Below, in pieces: positions 52,862 through 61,531 of a stretch of 64,000 nt of DNA. How positions within the stretch are numbered: the first letter of the stretch is position 1; every line of letters begins with the position of its first letter. Where the stretch lies: positions 4,788 through 68,787 of the forward strand of contig CAZHFZ010000015.1 of NCBI GenBank assembly GCA_964531455.1, in the 5' to 3' direction. The position numbers and the translations under genes were made by a program. The notes beneath the pieces are model-generated. The model was not told the DNA's origin. It was given only the letters and a program-made list of their open reading frames with translations, and searched no databases. The stretch is from Ga0077527 sp964531455 (GTDB lineage: Bacteria; Pseudomonadota; Gammaproteobacteria; Burkholderiales; SG8-41).

Positions 52862-54270
52862 TGCAAACCGATCTCGCCATCGTTGGGGCCGGACCGGCGG
52901 GGCTCTCTGCGGCCATTCAGGCAGTGGCTAGCGGGCTCAAAGTCGTATTGCTCGATGAGCAGCCGGTGCCCGGCGGGCAGATTTACCGCAACATCGAGGC
53001 GCTCGCTGCAACCCGGCCCGCGCATCTGCGTTTGCTGGGTCCGGATTATGCCGCAGGCCTGACGTTGCTGCGCCGTTTCCGCGACTGCGGGGCTGACTAT
53101 CTACCGCTGGCACAGGTGTGGCAGGTTGGCGAGGACGGGCGGGTCTATTACCGTCGTGAAGGTGCGGTGGGCATTGTCCATGCGCAGAAGGTGCTGATCG
53201 CCACCGGTGCGATGGAGCGTCCGCTGCCGGTGCCGGGCTGGACATTGCCCGGTGTGATGAGTTGCGGCGCAGGGCAGACCCTGCTCAAGGCGAGTGGACT
53301 CGCGCCCGAAGGTCGCTTTGTATTGGCCGGCTGCGGGCCTTTGTTGCTGCTGCTTGCAGCCCAACTGATTCGCGCCGGGCGACCGCCGGCGGCGCTGCTG
53401 GAGACTTCGTACGATCTTTGGGGCGCCTTGCCGCATCTGCCGGGTATGCTGGGCTTGCCTGCCTATCTGCTGAAGGGCTTGACGCTGCTGCGCGAAATCC
53501 GTGCTGCTTGCGTGCCTTTTCATCGTGGCGTGACGAGCTTGAAAATAAAAGGGCCGGACCGCGCCCGCGAAATTGAATTCGAATCCGGTGGCCGCAGTTT
53601 CAAGGAAGCGGTGGATCTTGTTTTCCTGCATCAGGGCGTGGTGCCCAACGGCAATCTGGCCTTGTCCACCGACATCCGGCATCAGTGGAATGATTTGCAG
53701 AAATGTTTTTGCCCGGAGCTTGATGCCTGGGGCCGCAGTTCCAGCAATACCGTACGCGTGGCCGGTGATGCCGGTGGCATTGTCGGCGCGGTGGGTGCTG
53801 CGGCGATGGGTGAGGTGGCAGGGCTTGCCGCCGCGGCAGACCTTGGCCGAATCCAGTCCGCGGAACTCGAACACCGCAGTGCCGCAGCGCGACGCGTGCT
53901 CGCGCGGCATCGTGCGGCTCGACCCTTTCTCGACCGCCTGTACCGTCCGCAGCAACAGTGGCTGGCGCCGACTGATCCTGATACCGTCATCTGCCGCTGT
54001 GAAGAAATCCGCGCCGGTGATGTACGCAGCCTGGTCGCGGCCCAGAACTGCCCTGGCCCGAATCAGTTGAAGTCGTTCATGCGCTGTGGCATGGGTCCCT
54101 GCCAGGGACGCTTGTGCGGACTGACCGCTGTCGAGCTGATTGCGGAAACCCGCGGGCAGACGCCGGCGGAGATCGGCTATTACCGGATCCGCGCACCGAT
54201 AAAACCGATTACTCTGGGTGATATGGCGGCACTCGATGTGCCGAGCCGCCATGACGCGATTAATACCTGA
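52861..54270 (+). CDS. FAD/NAD(P)-binding alpha (HcnB/OoxA-like) subunit
   Basis: A 469-residue protein. LAIVGAGPAGLSAAIQA (5-21) and the second motif FVLAGCGPLLLLLA (153-166) are the two dinucleotide folds; a BFD-like [2Fe-2S] site at the end uses Cys378, Cys380, Cys409 and Cys414 (VICRCEE and FMRCGMGPCQG). It is the electron-output subunit of the three-part dehydrogenase with the two genes before it. The order beta, gamma, alpha is as in known proline/hydroxyproline-type operons. The complex probably delivers electrons to a quinone. Confidence 0.9.
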   Translation: MQTDLAIVGAGPAGLSAAIQAVASGLKVVLLDEQPVPGGQIYRNIEALAATRPAHLRLLGPDYAAGLTLLRRFRDCGADYLPLAQVWQVGEDGRVYYRREGAVGIVHAQKVLIATGAMERPLPVPGWTLPGVMSCGAGQTLLKASGLAPEGRFVLAGCGPLLLLLAAQLIRAGRPPAALLETSYDLWGALPHLPGMLGLPAYLLKGLTLLREIRAACVPFHRGVTSLKIKGPDRAREIEFESGGRSFKEAVDLVFLHQGVVPNGNLALSTDIRHQWNDLQKCFCPELDAWGRSSSNTVRVAGDAGGIVGAVGAAAMGEVAGLAAAADLGRIQSAELEHRSAAARRVLARHRAARPFLDRLYRPQQQWLAPTDPDTVICRCEEIRAGDVRSLVAAQNCPGPNQLKSFMRCGMGPCQGRLCGLTAVELIAETRGQTPAEIGYYRIRAPIKPITLGDMAALDVPSRHDAINT

Positions 54271-54287
54271 AAGCGGAGTTCAACAGC

Positions 54288-56000
54288 ATGCCAACCTACC
54301 GTCCTACCATTACCGGCGAACGCCACATGATTTCCGCCGGACACTATTCAGCGACCCATGCCGGGTTCAAGATCCTCGAGGCTGGCGGCAATGCCATCGA
54401 CGCGGGTGTTGCTGCGGGCATCGCGCTGGGCATCCTGCAGACTGACCGTGTCAATTTTGCCGGTGTGGCGCCGATCATGATCTGGCTCGCCGACAAGCAG
54501 CAGGTGGTCAATATCGACGGACTTGGCACCTGGCCGAAAGCGGCTTCACTGGAATATTTTCACAAACACCACGAAGGCAAGATGCCGCCGGGCCTGCTGC
54601 GCACGGTGATGCCGGCGGCACCGGCGTCCTGGCTGGCTGCGCTCGAACGTTACGGCACCATGAGTTTCGGCGAGGTCGCGGCTGAAGCCATGCGGCTGGC
54701 GCGGGACGGCTTCGCGATGCACGAATTCATGGCCGATTACATCAAGGACAACGAGGCCGGTTATCGCCGCTGGCCGTCAAGCACGGCGGTATTTCTGCCC
54801 AAAGGCCGGCCACCTGCAGTCGGCGAGCGTTTTATCCAGTCCGAACTCGCGGCTTCGCTGCAGTACATGATCGACCAGGAGACTGCGCACAAAGGGAAAG
54901 GTCGTGTAGCCGGCTTGCGCGCGGCGCGCGATGCCTTTTACAAAGGTGACATCGCGCAAAAAATCGCCAAATACCATCGCGAGAACGCGGGTTGGGTCAC
55001 CGCTGAAGATCTTGCGGCCTACGAAGTCAGTTTCGAAGAGCCGGTGCGCACGCGGTTTCACGGCGTCGACCTTTACGCCTGCGGCCCGTGGTCGCAGGGG
55101 CCTGTGCTGCCGCAGACGCTGAACCTACTGTCCGGTTTTGACCTCAAGGCGATGGGTCACAACTCTCCGCAATACGTGCATACCATTGTCGAGTCACTGA
55201 AACTGTCTTTCGCCGATCGCCATCGCTATTACGGCGATCCGAAATTCGTTCAGGTGCCGCTGGATATCCTGCTTTCGCCGGCCTATGCCGATGAGCGGCG
55301 CAAGCTGATCCGCGCTGACACGGCGGCACCGGGAATGCCGGAGGCGGGCGATGTGGTCGGCTTTGCGAAAATACATAACCTGCCGCCGCCAACACCCGGT
55401 GAGCCGAATCCTCCGCCGGACACGTCCTATGTCTGTGTTGTCGACAGCCAAGGCAATGCCTTTTCGGCGACGCCCAGTGATGGATCAAGCGCGATGCCGG
55501 TGATTCCCGGCACGGGGCTGTGCCCGTCTTCGCGCGGTTCACAGTCGTGGACCGATCCGAAGATGCCTGCAGTGATGGCGCCGGGCAAACGGCCGCGCCT
55601 GACGCCCAATCCGGCGCTTGCGCTGAAGGACGGCAAACTGCTGATGCCTTTTGGTTCCCCCGGCAATGATACCCAGCCACAGGCGATGACCCAGGTCCTT
55701 CTCAATATCGTGGTGTTCGGCATGGAGCCGCAGGCTGCGGTCGAAGCGCCGCGCTTCGCCACCTACAGCTTCCCGAGTTCGTCAGAGCCCCACGCTTACC
55801 ACCCGGGGCGCATCAATCTCGAAACGCGTTTCGACAGCAAGACTGTCGAACAGCTCGGCAAACTCGGGCACACCGTCGCCTCGTGGCGGGAGATTGATTG
55901 GCGTGCCGGCGCAGTGTGTGCAGTCCGCGTCAATTACGACAACGGCCTTCTTGAAGGTGCAGCCGATCCACGGCGGCCTTGTTATGCGATGGGTGTTTGA
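54288..56000 (+). CDS. gamma-glutamyltransferase-family Ntn hydrolase (paralogue 2)
   Basis: A 570-residue GGT-fold protein, about 60% identical to the product of 45083-46801 over its length by eye. Nucleophile Thr379 lies in PDTSYVCVVDSQGNAFS. The same changes are seen: DGLGTWP for DFREMAP and KRPRLTPNP for KRPLSSMSP; in addition the oxyanion Gly-Gly reads Gly-Asn (GSPGNDTQ). There is no signal peptide. It ends the run; GGAG precedes the ATG by 9 bases. The repeated architecture suggests two enzymes for related amide substrates or a two-part split of labour. Confidence 0.87.
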   Translation: MPTYRPTITGERHMISAGHYSATHAGFKILEAGGNAIDAGVAAGIALGILQTDRVNFAGVAPIMIWLADKQQVVNIDGLGTWPKAASLEYFHKHHEGKMPPGLLRTVMPAAPASWLAALERYGTMSFGEVAAEAMRLARDGFAMHEFMADYIKDNEAGYRRWPSSTAVFLPKGRPPAVGERFIQSELAASLQYMIDQETAHKGKGRVAGLRAARDAFYKGDIAQKIAKYHRENAGWVTAEDLAAYEVSFEEPVRTRFHGVDLYACGPWSQGPVLPQTLNLLSGFDLKAMGHNSPQYVHTIVESLKLSFADRHRYYGDPKFVQVPLDILLSPAYADERRKLIRADTAAPGMPEAGDVVGFAKIHNLPPPTPGEPNPPPDTSYVCVVDSQGNAFSATPSDGSSAMPVIPGTGLCPSSRGSQSWTDPKMPAVMAPGKRPRLTPNPALALKDGKLLMPFGSPGNDTQPQAMTQVLLNIVVFGMEPQAAVEAPRFATYSFPSSSEPHAYHPGRINLETRFDSKTVEQLGKLGHTVASWREIDWRAGAVCAVRVNYDNGLLEGAADPRRPCYAMGV

Positions 56001-56068
56001 GGGCTGAGTTGCATTAACTGGACGGAGTTTTTGTATTCCGTCATCGCAGTGCGCAACATTCGCAGCAC

Positions 56069-56096
56069 GCCGGCTGCGGGTAATCCCGCAGCCGGC
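56069..56096. repeat. perfect 12-bp inverted repeat between convergent genes
   Basis: GCCGGCTGCGGG and CCCGCAGCCGGC with a TAAT loop lie between the GGT-like gene and the convergent enoyl-CoA hydratase gene. No U-tract flanks it, so it is a poor Rho-independent terminator but may stop or stabilise both transcripts. Confidence 0.6.
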
Positions 56097-56117
56097 GCCG
56101 CGACGGTCTGAGAGGAA

Positions 56118-56894
56118 TTAGCGGCCTTTGTAAACCGGCTTGCGTTTCTCGACGAAGGCCAGTGCACTTTCGCGGAAGTCTTCCGACAGGTGCAGCGTAC
56201 GCGGGCGGATCGAATAAGCCTTGGCTTCGATGTGTTCCAGGTCCGAACGACGCGCTTCAACCATTGCGCGTACGGCGAGCGGGGGATTATTCAATACCTG
56301 TTCCGCAAGTTCCTTCGCCACCTTCATGTGTTCGCCATTCTCCGCGAGGCGGGTCAGCAGGTTCACACGGTGCGCTTCTTCGGCGTTCCAGACGCGTCCG
56401 GTGAAACACACGTCATCAGCAAATACGCCGGCGCCGCGCTGCGTCAGCATCATCCAGAACGGTGTGGCGTCGATGCCGCGGGCGATTTCAGTGACCTGGA
56501 ATTTGGCATCCTTGCTCGCCACGGTCATGTCGCAGTAGAGCGCGATGCGCAGGCCGACGCCGTAGCAGTAGCTGTGCATCGCGGCGATGATGGGTTTGGC
56601 GTGCGGCGGCTTGAAAAAGGGATGGCGGATATTGCCTTCGCGTGCGGACGGGCCGCCGAGTTTTTTCAGTTCTTCCTTCGGACGTAGCTGGCGCTGCTTG
56701 ACGTCGGCGCCGCTGCAGAAGGCGCGGCCGTTGCCGGAGAGGATGGCGATCATCGCTTCTTCGTCGTCATAAAAGGCATACAGCGCATCACACAGCGCGA
56801 GGCTCATTTCATCAGAAATGGCATTCAGTTTTTCGGGGCGGTTGAGCGTGATGTAGCCGATCTGGCCTTCACGTTTGTATTCGACGGTGGACAT
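56118..56894 (-). CDS. enoyl-CoA hydratase/isomerase family protein with altered catalytic Glu
   Basis: A 258-residue crotonase-fold protein. The oxyanion-forming FCSGADV and the HSYCYGVG turn are present. In crotonase one catalytic Glu follows the GGG turn (CEL); here the same place reads LRIALYC, with Arg in place of Glu. The second Glu is kept (VTEIARG). Thus classical hydration is doubtful and an isomerase, dehalogenase-like or hydrolase role is possible. It is divergent from the acyl-CoA synthetase gene, so the two probably form a CoA pathway. Confidence 0.87.
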   Translation of the reverse strand: MSTVEYKREGQIGYITLNRPEKLNAISDEMSLALCDALYAFYDDEEAMIAILSGNGRAFCSGADVKQRQLRPKEELKKLGGPSAREGNIRHPFFKPPHAKPIIAAMHSYCYGVGLRIALYCDMTVASKDAKFQVTEIARGIDATPFWMMLTQRGAGVFADDVCFTGRVWNAEEAHRVNLLTRLAENGEHMKVAKELAEQVLNNPPLAVRAMVEARRSDLEHIEAKAYSIRPRTLHLSEDFRESALAFVEKRKPVYKGR

Positions 56895-57114
56895 CCTGAA
56901 TCTCCTGATGGGGTGCGATCAATCAAACCGCGGGTCAATCAAGCATTACGTTTTCTAAAGGGAAACTTGCAGTGATACGGCCCCGCATTGTCCATAAATT
57001 GCGCTGACTAGGGAATGAATCAACCACATTGTGATAATGCACCGTCGTGGGGCGGCCTCTGGGTATATATTCGCGTTTCTTGAAAATCTGAATGCTGCAG
57101 CACTTTTTATCGTA
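56895..57114. other. divergent promoter region
   Basis: 220 bases between an enoyl-CoA hydratase and an acyl-CoA synthetase. A TGTGATAAT (extended -10) lies near 57029-57037 and TATATT near 57063-57068 in the rightward direction. No ORF is supported. Confidence 0.35.
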
Positions 57115-59253
57115 ATGACTCAACCCACAAACTGGACCCGTTTCTACTCCCCGAAATCCGTCGCTGTAGTCGGCGCAACTGACGACACCCGCCGTTTCGG
57201 CGGCCGCCTGATGAGGCAGATTTCCAAGTTCGGCTATGGCGGACGCATCCTGCCGGTGAATCCACGGCTCACCGAATTGAACGGACTGAAGTGTTATCCG
57301 GGGGTCAGCGCATTGCCGGAAACCCCGGATCATGTCGGCGTGGTGATTGCGCCGGACCGCGTCATCGACGTGTTACGCGACTGCCATGCCATTGGTGTGC
57401 AGTGCGCCACCGTGTTTACGGCTGGTTACGCCGAGACGGGAACCGAGCAGGGCCGCAAGCTGCAGGAAGAGCTTGTCCGTTTTTGCCGGGACACGGGTCT
57501 GCGCGTGATGGGGCCCAACTGCAACGGGCCGGTGAATTTCATTGATCGTTTTTCGTTTTCCGCCGGTTACGCGGTATCAAGCCTGACTGAACCTCCGGGC
57601 AACGTCGGCCTGGTCAGTCAAAGCGGCGGTCTGGGTCAGAGCAATGTCATGTGGCGCGCGATCAAGGCCGGCGTACACATGAGTTACCAGGCCAGTTGTG
57701 GCAACGAAGCTGATCTCACTGCAGTCGATTTCGCACGCTTCATGCTTGAAGGCGATCAAACGGACGTGGTGATGATGGCGCTGGAAGCCATCCGCGACGG
57801 CAAGGCCTTCATGGACCTCGCGCAATATGCGGCCGAACGCGAAAAGCCGTTGATCGTGCTCAAGTTCGGCATTACCGATGCCGGCAAACAGGCTGCAGCT
57901 TCGCATACCGGCGCCATTACCGGATCGGACGAGGTGTTCAGTGCCGTGTGCAAGCAATACGGCGTGATCCGTGTCAATGACTGCAACGAGCTGTATGAGC
58001 AGGCCATTGTCCTGCGTAACAAAAAACTGCCGAAAGGGCGCCGTGCGGCGTCAATGTCGCTTTCAGGCGGCAACGTGGTGCAGATGGCTGACGTCGGCAC
58101 GCACCTCGGCTTGAGCTGGCACAACTACACGTCCCAAACCGACGGCCGTCTCGGCGAACTGATTCCCGGTTATGGCAAAGTCAGCAATCCCACGGACATG
58201 ACGTCGCTGGCCACCGGACAGCCGGAGATTTTCCGCAAGGCGATGGAAATCATCAGTGAAGACGACAACGTTGATGTGATGATTCCCGTATTCACGTTTG
58301 CACCGCGCGCTGACCTTGAGTATGCGGCGCGACTGTCGCGCGACGCGACCAAACCGCTGGTGATGCTGGTCACCGGCGGTTGTCATGATGATCAATCATT
58401 GACCGTCGACAGCCTGGTGGCAATGGGCGCTGCCGTTTATCGCAATACCGTGGATGCGCTGCGTTATGTGCGCACGGCCATCGGTTATCGCGAATTTCTC
58501 GAAGTACGCCGCGCGCAGTCCGCACTGGTGCGGCCGCAGGGGATAGAGCAGGCCGCGGTGGGTAAGGCATTAAGTGCCGCCGGTGATCGCACGCTGACCG
58601 AGCGCGAAGCTAAAAGCCTGCTGGCGCAATACGGTCTTCCGGTGCCGAAAGAACTGCTGGCGACCAGCGCGGATGAGGCAGTCTCACATTTTCGAGGCAT
58701 CAACGGCCCGGTGGCCCTGAAGATTGAATCCGAAGACATTGCCCACAAAACCGAAGCCGGCGCGATCCGTCTCGGTGTCAGCGGTGAAGCAGAAGTGCGA
58801 CAGGCTTATGAAGATGTGCTTGCCGCTGCCTTGAAGTACAAACCCGATGCGAAGATCGCCGGCGTGCTGGTGCAGGAGATGGTGCCGCGCGGCGCGGAGA
58901 TGATGCTGGGCATCGTCCGCGACCCGGTGTTCGGGCCGCTGATCGCTGTCGGTTTTGGCGGTATCTACGTCGAGGTGCTGCGCGACATTACTTTCCGCAT
59001 TCCGCCGGTGGATGTACCGACCGCGCGCGAGATGCTGGGCGAATTGCGTAGTTACAAGATTCTCGAGGGCGTGCGCGGCATGCCGGCGGCCGATATTGAC
59101 GCGCTGGTGGACTGCATCGTGCGGTTGTCATGGCTGGCCCATGATCATGGCGCTACCATACGCGAGCTGGACGTTAATCCGCTGACCGTGCTGGCCAAGG
59201 GTAAGGGCGCCAAGGTAGTCGACGCATTGCTTGTTGTTGGTCGCGACGCCTGA
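57115..59253 (+). CDS. ADP-forming acyl-CoA synthetase (acetate-CoA ligase family)
   Basis: A 712-residue protein. Domain order: CoA-binding (1-130, SVAVVGATDDTRRFGG), succinyl-CoA-ligase-like (150-460, with phospho-His264 in ASHTGAITGSDEVF), and ATP-grasp (about 495-705, GPVALKIESEDIAHKTEAGAI and QEMVPRGAEMMLGI). It makes acyl-CoA from acid, ATP and CoA, producing ADP, as in feruloyl- or pimeloyl-CoA ligases. The ATG at 57115 begins the homologous part; an upstream Met at 57031 would add 28 residues of poor character. The adjacent Bug could import the acid. Confidence 0.9.
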   Translation: MTQPTNWTRFYSPKSVAVVGATDDTRRFGGRLMRQISKFGYGGRILPVNPRLTELNGLKCYPGVSALPETPDHVGVVIAPDRVIDVLRDCHAIGVQCATVFTAGYAETGTEQGRKLQEELVRFCRDTGLRVMGPNCNGPVNFIDRFSFSAGYAVSSLTEPPGNVGLVSQSGGLGQSNVMWRAIKAGVHMSYQASCGNEADLTAVDFARFMLEGDQTDVVMMALEAIRDGKAFMDLAQYAAEREKPLIVLKFGITDAGKQAAASHTGAITGSDEVFSAVCKQYGVIRVNDCNELYEQAIVLRNKKLPKGRRAASMSLSGGNVVQMADVGTHLGLSWHNYTSQTDGRLGELIPGYGKVSNPTDMTSLATGQPEIFRKAMEIISEDDNVDVMIPVFTFAPRADLEYAARLSRDATKPLVMLVTGGCHDDQSLTVDSLVAMGAAVYRNTVDALRYVRTAIGYREFLEVRRAQSALVRPQGIEQAAVGKALSAAGDRTLTEREAKSLLAQYGLPVPKELLATSADEAVSHFRGINGPVALKIESEDIAHKTEAGAIRLGVSGEAEVRQAYEDVLAAALKYKPDAKIAGVLVQEMVPRGAEMMLGIVRDPVFGPLIAVGFGGIYVEVLRDITFRIPPVDVPTAREMLGELRSYKILEGVRGMPAADIDALVDCIVRLSWLAHDHGATIRELDVNPLTVLAKGKGAKVVDALLVVGRDA

Positions 59254-59300
59254 CTCACAGGGTCGGCGGCAATAAAATCAATCGAAGGAGGAATTAAATC

Positions 59301-60281
59301 ATGTTCACATTCAATCATTTGACGACTGCTGCCGCGGCAGTGGCCCTGTCCTGCGCTGTGATCGGCACGGATGCAATGGCCCAGGCCTATCCCTCCAAAC
59401 CGATTCGCATGATCCTGCCGTTTCCGGCGGGTGCTCCCAGCGATCTGGTGGGCCGCTTTATCGGCCAGAAAATGGGCGAGCAGATGGGTCACAACATGCT
59501 TCCTGACAACCGTGTCGGCGCCGGCGGTACCCTGGCCCTGTCATTGGCGGCCACTTCACCGGCCGACGGCTATACCGTGCTGGTGACATCGCCGACGATC
59601 GCCATCAGCCCGGCGCTGTACAAAAAACTCAGTTACGACGCGGTCAGGGATTTCGCACCGGTGGCGCGTCTCGCCGCTATCGAAAATGTGATGGTGGTGC
59701 ACCCGTCCGTGCCGGCCAAGACGCTGAAGCAGTTCATCGACCTGGCGAAGTCGAAACCGGGCGTTCTCAATTACGGCTCGGGCGGCGCCGGGACGACCAA
59801 TCACCTGGCCAATGAACTGCTGAAATACCTGCAGAAGATCAACGTGGTCCACGTCCCCTACAAAGGCGCAACGCTGGCGACCGTCGCGGCGATCAGCGGT
59901 GAAGTGGATCAGACCATTGTCTCGGTGGCCTCGATCCTGCCGCTGATCAAGCAGAACAAGGTGCGGCCGATTGTGGTGTTGTCGGAAAAACGGGTGAACA
60001 ACCTGCCGGACGTGCCGACCTCGACCGAGGCCGGTTATCCGGAGTTCAAGATGTCGATCTGGTATGCGATGTTTGCACCGGCCAATACGCCGCGCGACAT
60101 CATCAACAAGCTCACTTCGGAAGCGCAGAAGGCGCTGGATTCGAAAGACCTGCGCGCGACGCTGGATTCGCAGAGCATCAACCCCTGGTACGGCACGCCG
60201 GACCAGCTCGGCGCTTTGCTGAAAGCCGAGATTCCGCGTTACGCGACCATCGTCAAAAGCGCCGGCATCCAGCAGCAGTAA
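59301..60281 (+). CDS. Bug-family periplasmic solute-binding protein
   Basis: A 326-residue receptor with GAAGGAGG 10 bases before the ATG. The signal peptide ends DAMAQ; YPSKPIRMILPFPAGAPSDLVGR is the mature start; YKGATLATVAAISGEVDQ is the late motif. It follows the acyl-CoA synthetase by 47 bases. Confidence 0.93.
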   Translation: MFTFNHLTTAAAAVALSCAVIGTDAMAQAYPSKPIRMILPFPAGAPSDLVGRFIGQKMGEQMGHNMLPDNRVGAGGTLALSLAATSPADGYTVLVTSPTIAISPALYKKLSYDAVRDFAPVARLAAIENVMVVHPSVPAKTLKQFIDLAKSKPGVLNYGSGGAGTTNHLANELLKYLQKINVVHVPYKGATLATVAAISGEVDQTIVSVASILPLIKQNKVRPIVVLSEKRVNNLPDVPTSTEAGYPEFKMSIWYAMFAPANTPRDIINKLTSEAQKALDSKDLRATLDSQSINPWYGTPDQLGALLKAEIPRYATIVKSAGIQQQ

Positions 60282-60423
60282 AAACCCGTCTCCAAAATGC
60301 CTGCGCTTGCCCCGACTGCGTCGCGCGCTGCGTTCCTCCTCGCCTTACCGACCAGTAATGTCTCGTCGGAGCCTCGCGCGCTCCTTGTCATGGCTGCGCT
60401 CGGCTGATTTTTGAGACGAGTTT
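60282..60423. repeat. MITE/REP-like inverted-repeat element
   Basis: The 142-base spacer begins AAACCCGTCTCCAAAAT and ends ATTTTTGAGACGAGTTT, which are near-perfect inverted copies (15 of 17). The middle is G+C rich and partly self-complementary. It starts one base after the Bug stop codon. It looks like a short non-autonomous element or a family of intergenic repeats. Confidence 0.55.
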
Positions 60424-60469
60424 GCCGATAGCTAAACCACTTAAGATTAATTAATTAGAGAGATTGATC

Positions 60470-61510
60470 ATGCAGAAAACGGCCTTGCTCGACGCCGATC
60501 ACCCTGATTTCCTGCGCATCACCGCGGAAGAGGCTACCGAACTGGGTCAGCGCGCGCTGGAGGCGGTGGGCTACAGCGGTGAAGACGCCCGCATCACCAT
60601 TGACCAGCTCGTCGACAATTCGCTGTGCGGTTACCGTTTCGCCGGTCTGCCGCGTGTTCTTGCGATTGCCACCGACGTCAAGACCAAACAGCCGCGCAAG
60701 CCGGTGTCGATCGTCCGCGAGACCCCGGTATCGGCGCTGATCGACGGCGGCAACAACATCGGTTACGTCGCGGCTTATCGCGGCGCCGAAGTGGCGATCA
60801 AAAAAGCCAAGACCTCCGGCATGGCCACCGTCGGCGTGTTCAACAGTTACTACAGCGGCCGCAACGCCTACTTTGTTGAAAAAATCGTCAAGGAAGGCCT
60901 CGTTGCATTTCATACCTCGGCGGCATCGCCGCGCGTATTGCCGCCGGGTTCGACCAAGCCGATGCTCGGTACCAACCCGATCTGCTTCGGTTTCCCGTCG
61001 GACAACGGCCCGGTCGTCGTCGACATGGGTACGGCGTCATTCATGTGGGGCGAGGTCATGCTGCATGCCCATCTCGGCGAGCCGTTGCCCGAAGGCGTCG
61101 GTTTTGACGAGCAGGGCCGTCCGTCGACCGACGGCAAGGCGGTGTTGAAGGGTGGTGTCGCGCCTTTCGGCGGCCACAAGGGTTACGGCCTGTCGTTTGC
61201 GATCCAGGCGCTGGGCATCCTCGCCGGTTCGCATCTCGCACACGGCAATGTCCGTGACTATGCCTTCCACTTCTGGGTGGTTGATCCGGAAATCATGCTG
61301 CCCGGCGGCGAGTTTCCGAAGCGCATGTCCGAGTATGTGCAGCAGATCAAGGACACGCCCAAGCAGCCGGGCGTCGATGAAATCCGCATCCCGTCCGAGC
61401 GCGCCTATCGTGAGCGCGTGCGCCGACGCAAGGAAGGCATCCTCGTCGACAAGAAGGTGGTGGAGTCGCTGAAGACCATCGCCGCCGGCGGCATGATTGA
61501 ATATCAGTAA
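60470..61510 (+). CDS. Ldh/malate dehydrogenase (YiaK-type) family oxidoreductase
   Basis: A 346-residue enzyme of the LDH2/MDH2 type, unrelated to classical lactate dehydrogenase. Marks are DQLVDNSLCGYRFAGLPRVL (in place of the usual DLRGxxSHG), GVFNSYYSGRNAYFVE and FGGHKGYGLSFAIQALGILAGS. Members reduce 2-keto acids or imino acids with NAD(P)H. The HGxxR-type catalytic His in the first motif is not seen, which makes substrate prediction unsafe. The ATG at 60470 is used; a TTG two codons upstream is possible. Confidence 0.85.
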   Translation: MQKTALLDADHPDFLRITAEEATELGQRALEAVGYSGEDARITIDQLVDNSLCGYRFAGLPRVLAIATDVKTKQPRKPVSIVRETPVSALIDGGNNIGYVAAYRGAEVAIKKAKTSGMATVGVFNSYYSGRNAYFVEKIVKEGLVAFHTSAASPRVLPPGSTKPMLGTNPICFGFPSDNGPVVVDMGTASFMWGEVMLHAHLGEPLPEGVGFDEQGRPSTDGKAVLKGGVAPFGGHKGYGLSFAIQALGILAGSHLAHGNVRDYAFHFWVVDPEIMLPGGEFPKRMSEYVQQIKDTPKQPGVDEIRIPSERAYRERVRRRKEGILVDKKVVESLKTIAAGGMIEYQ

Positions 61511-61531
61511 TAAAATCAGGTACTTAAAAAA

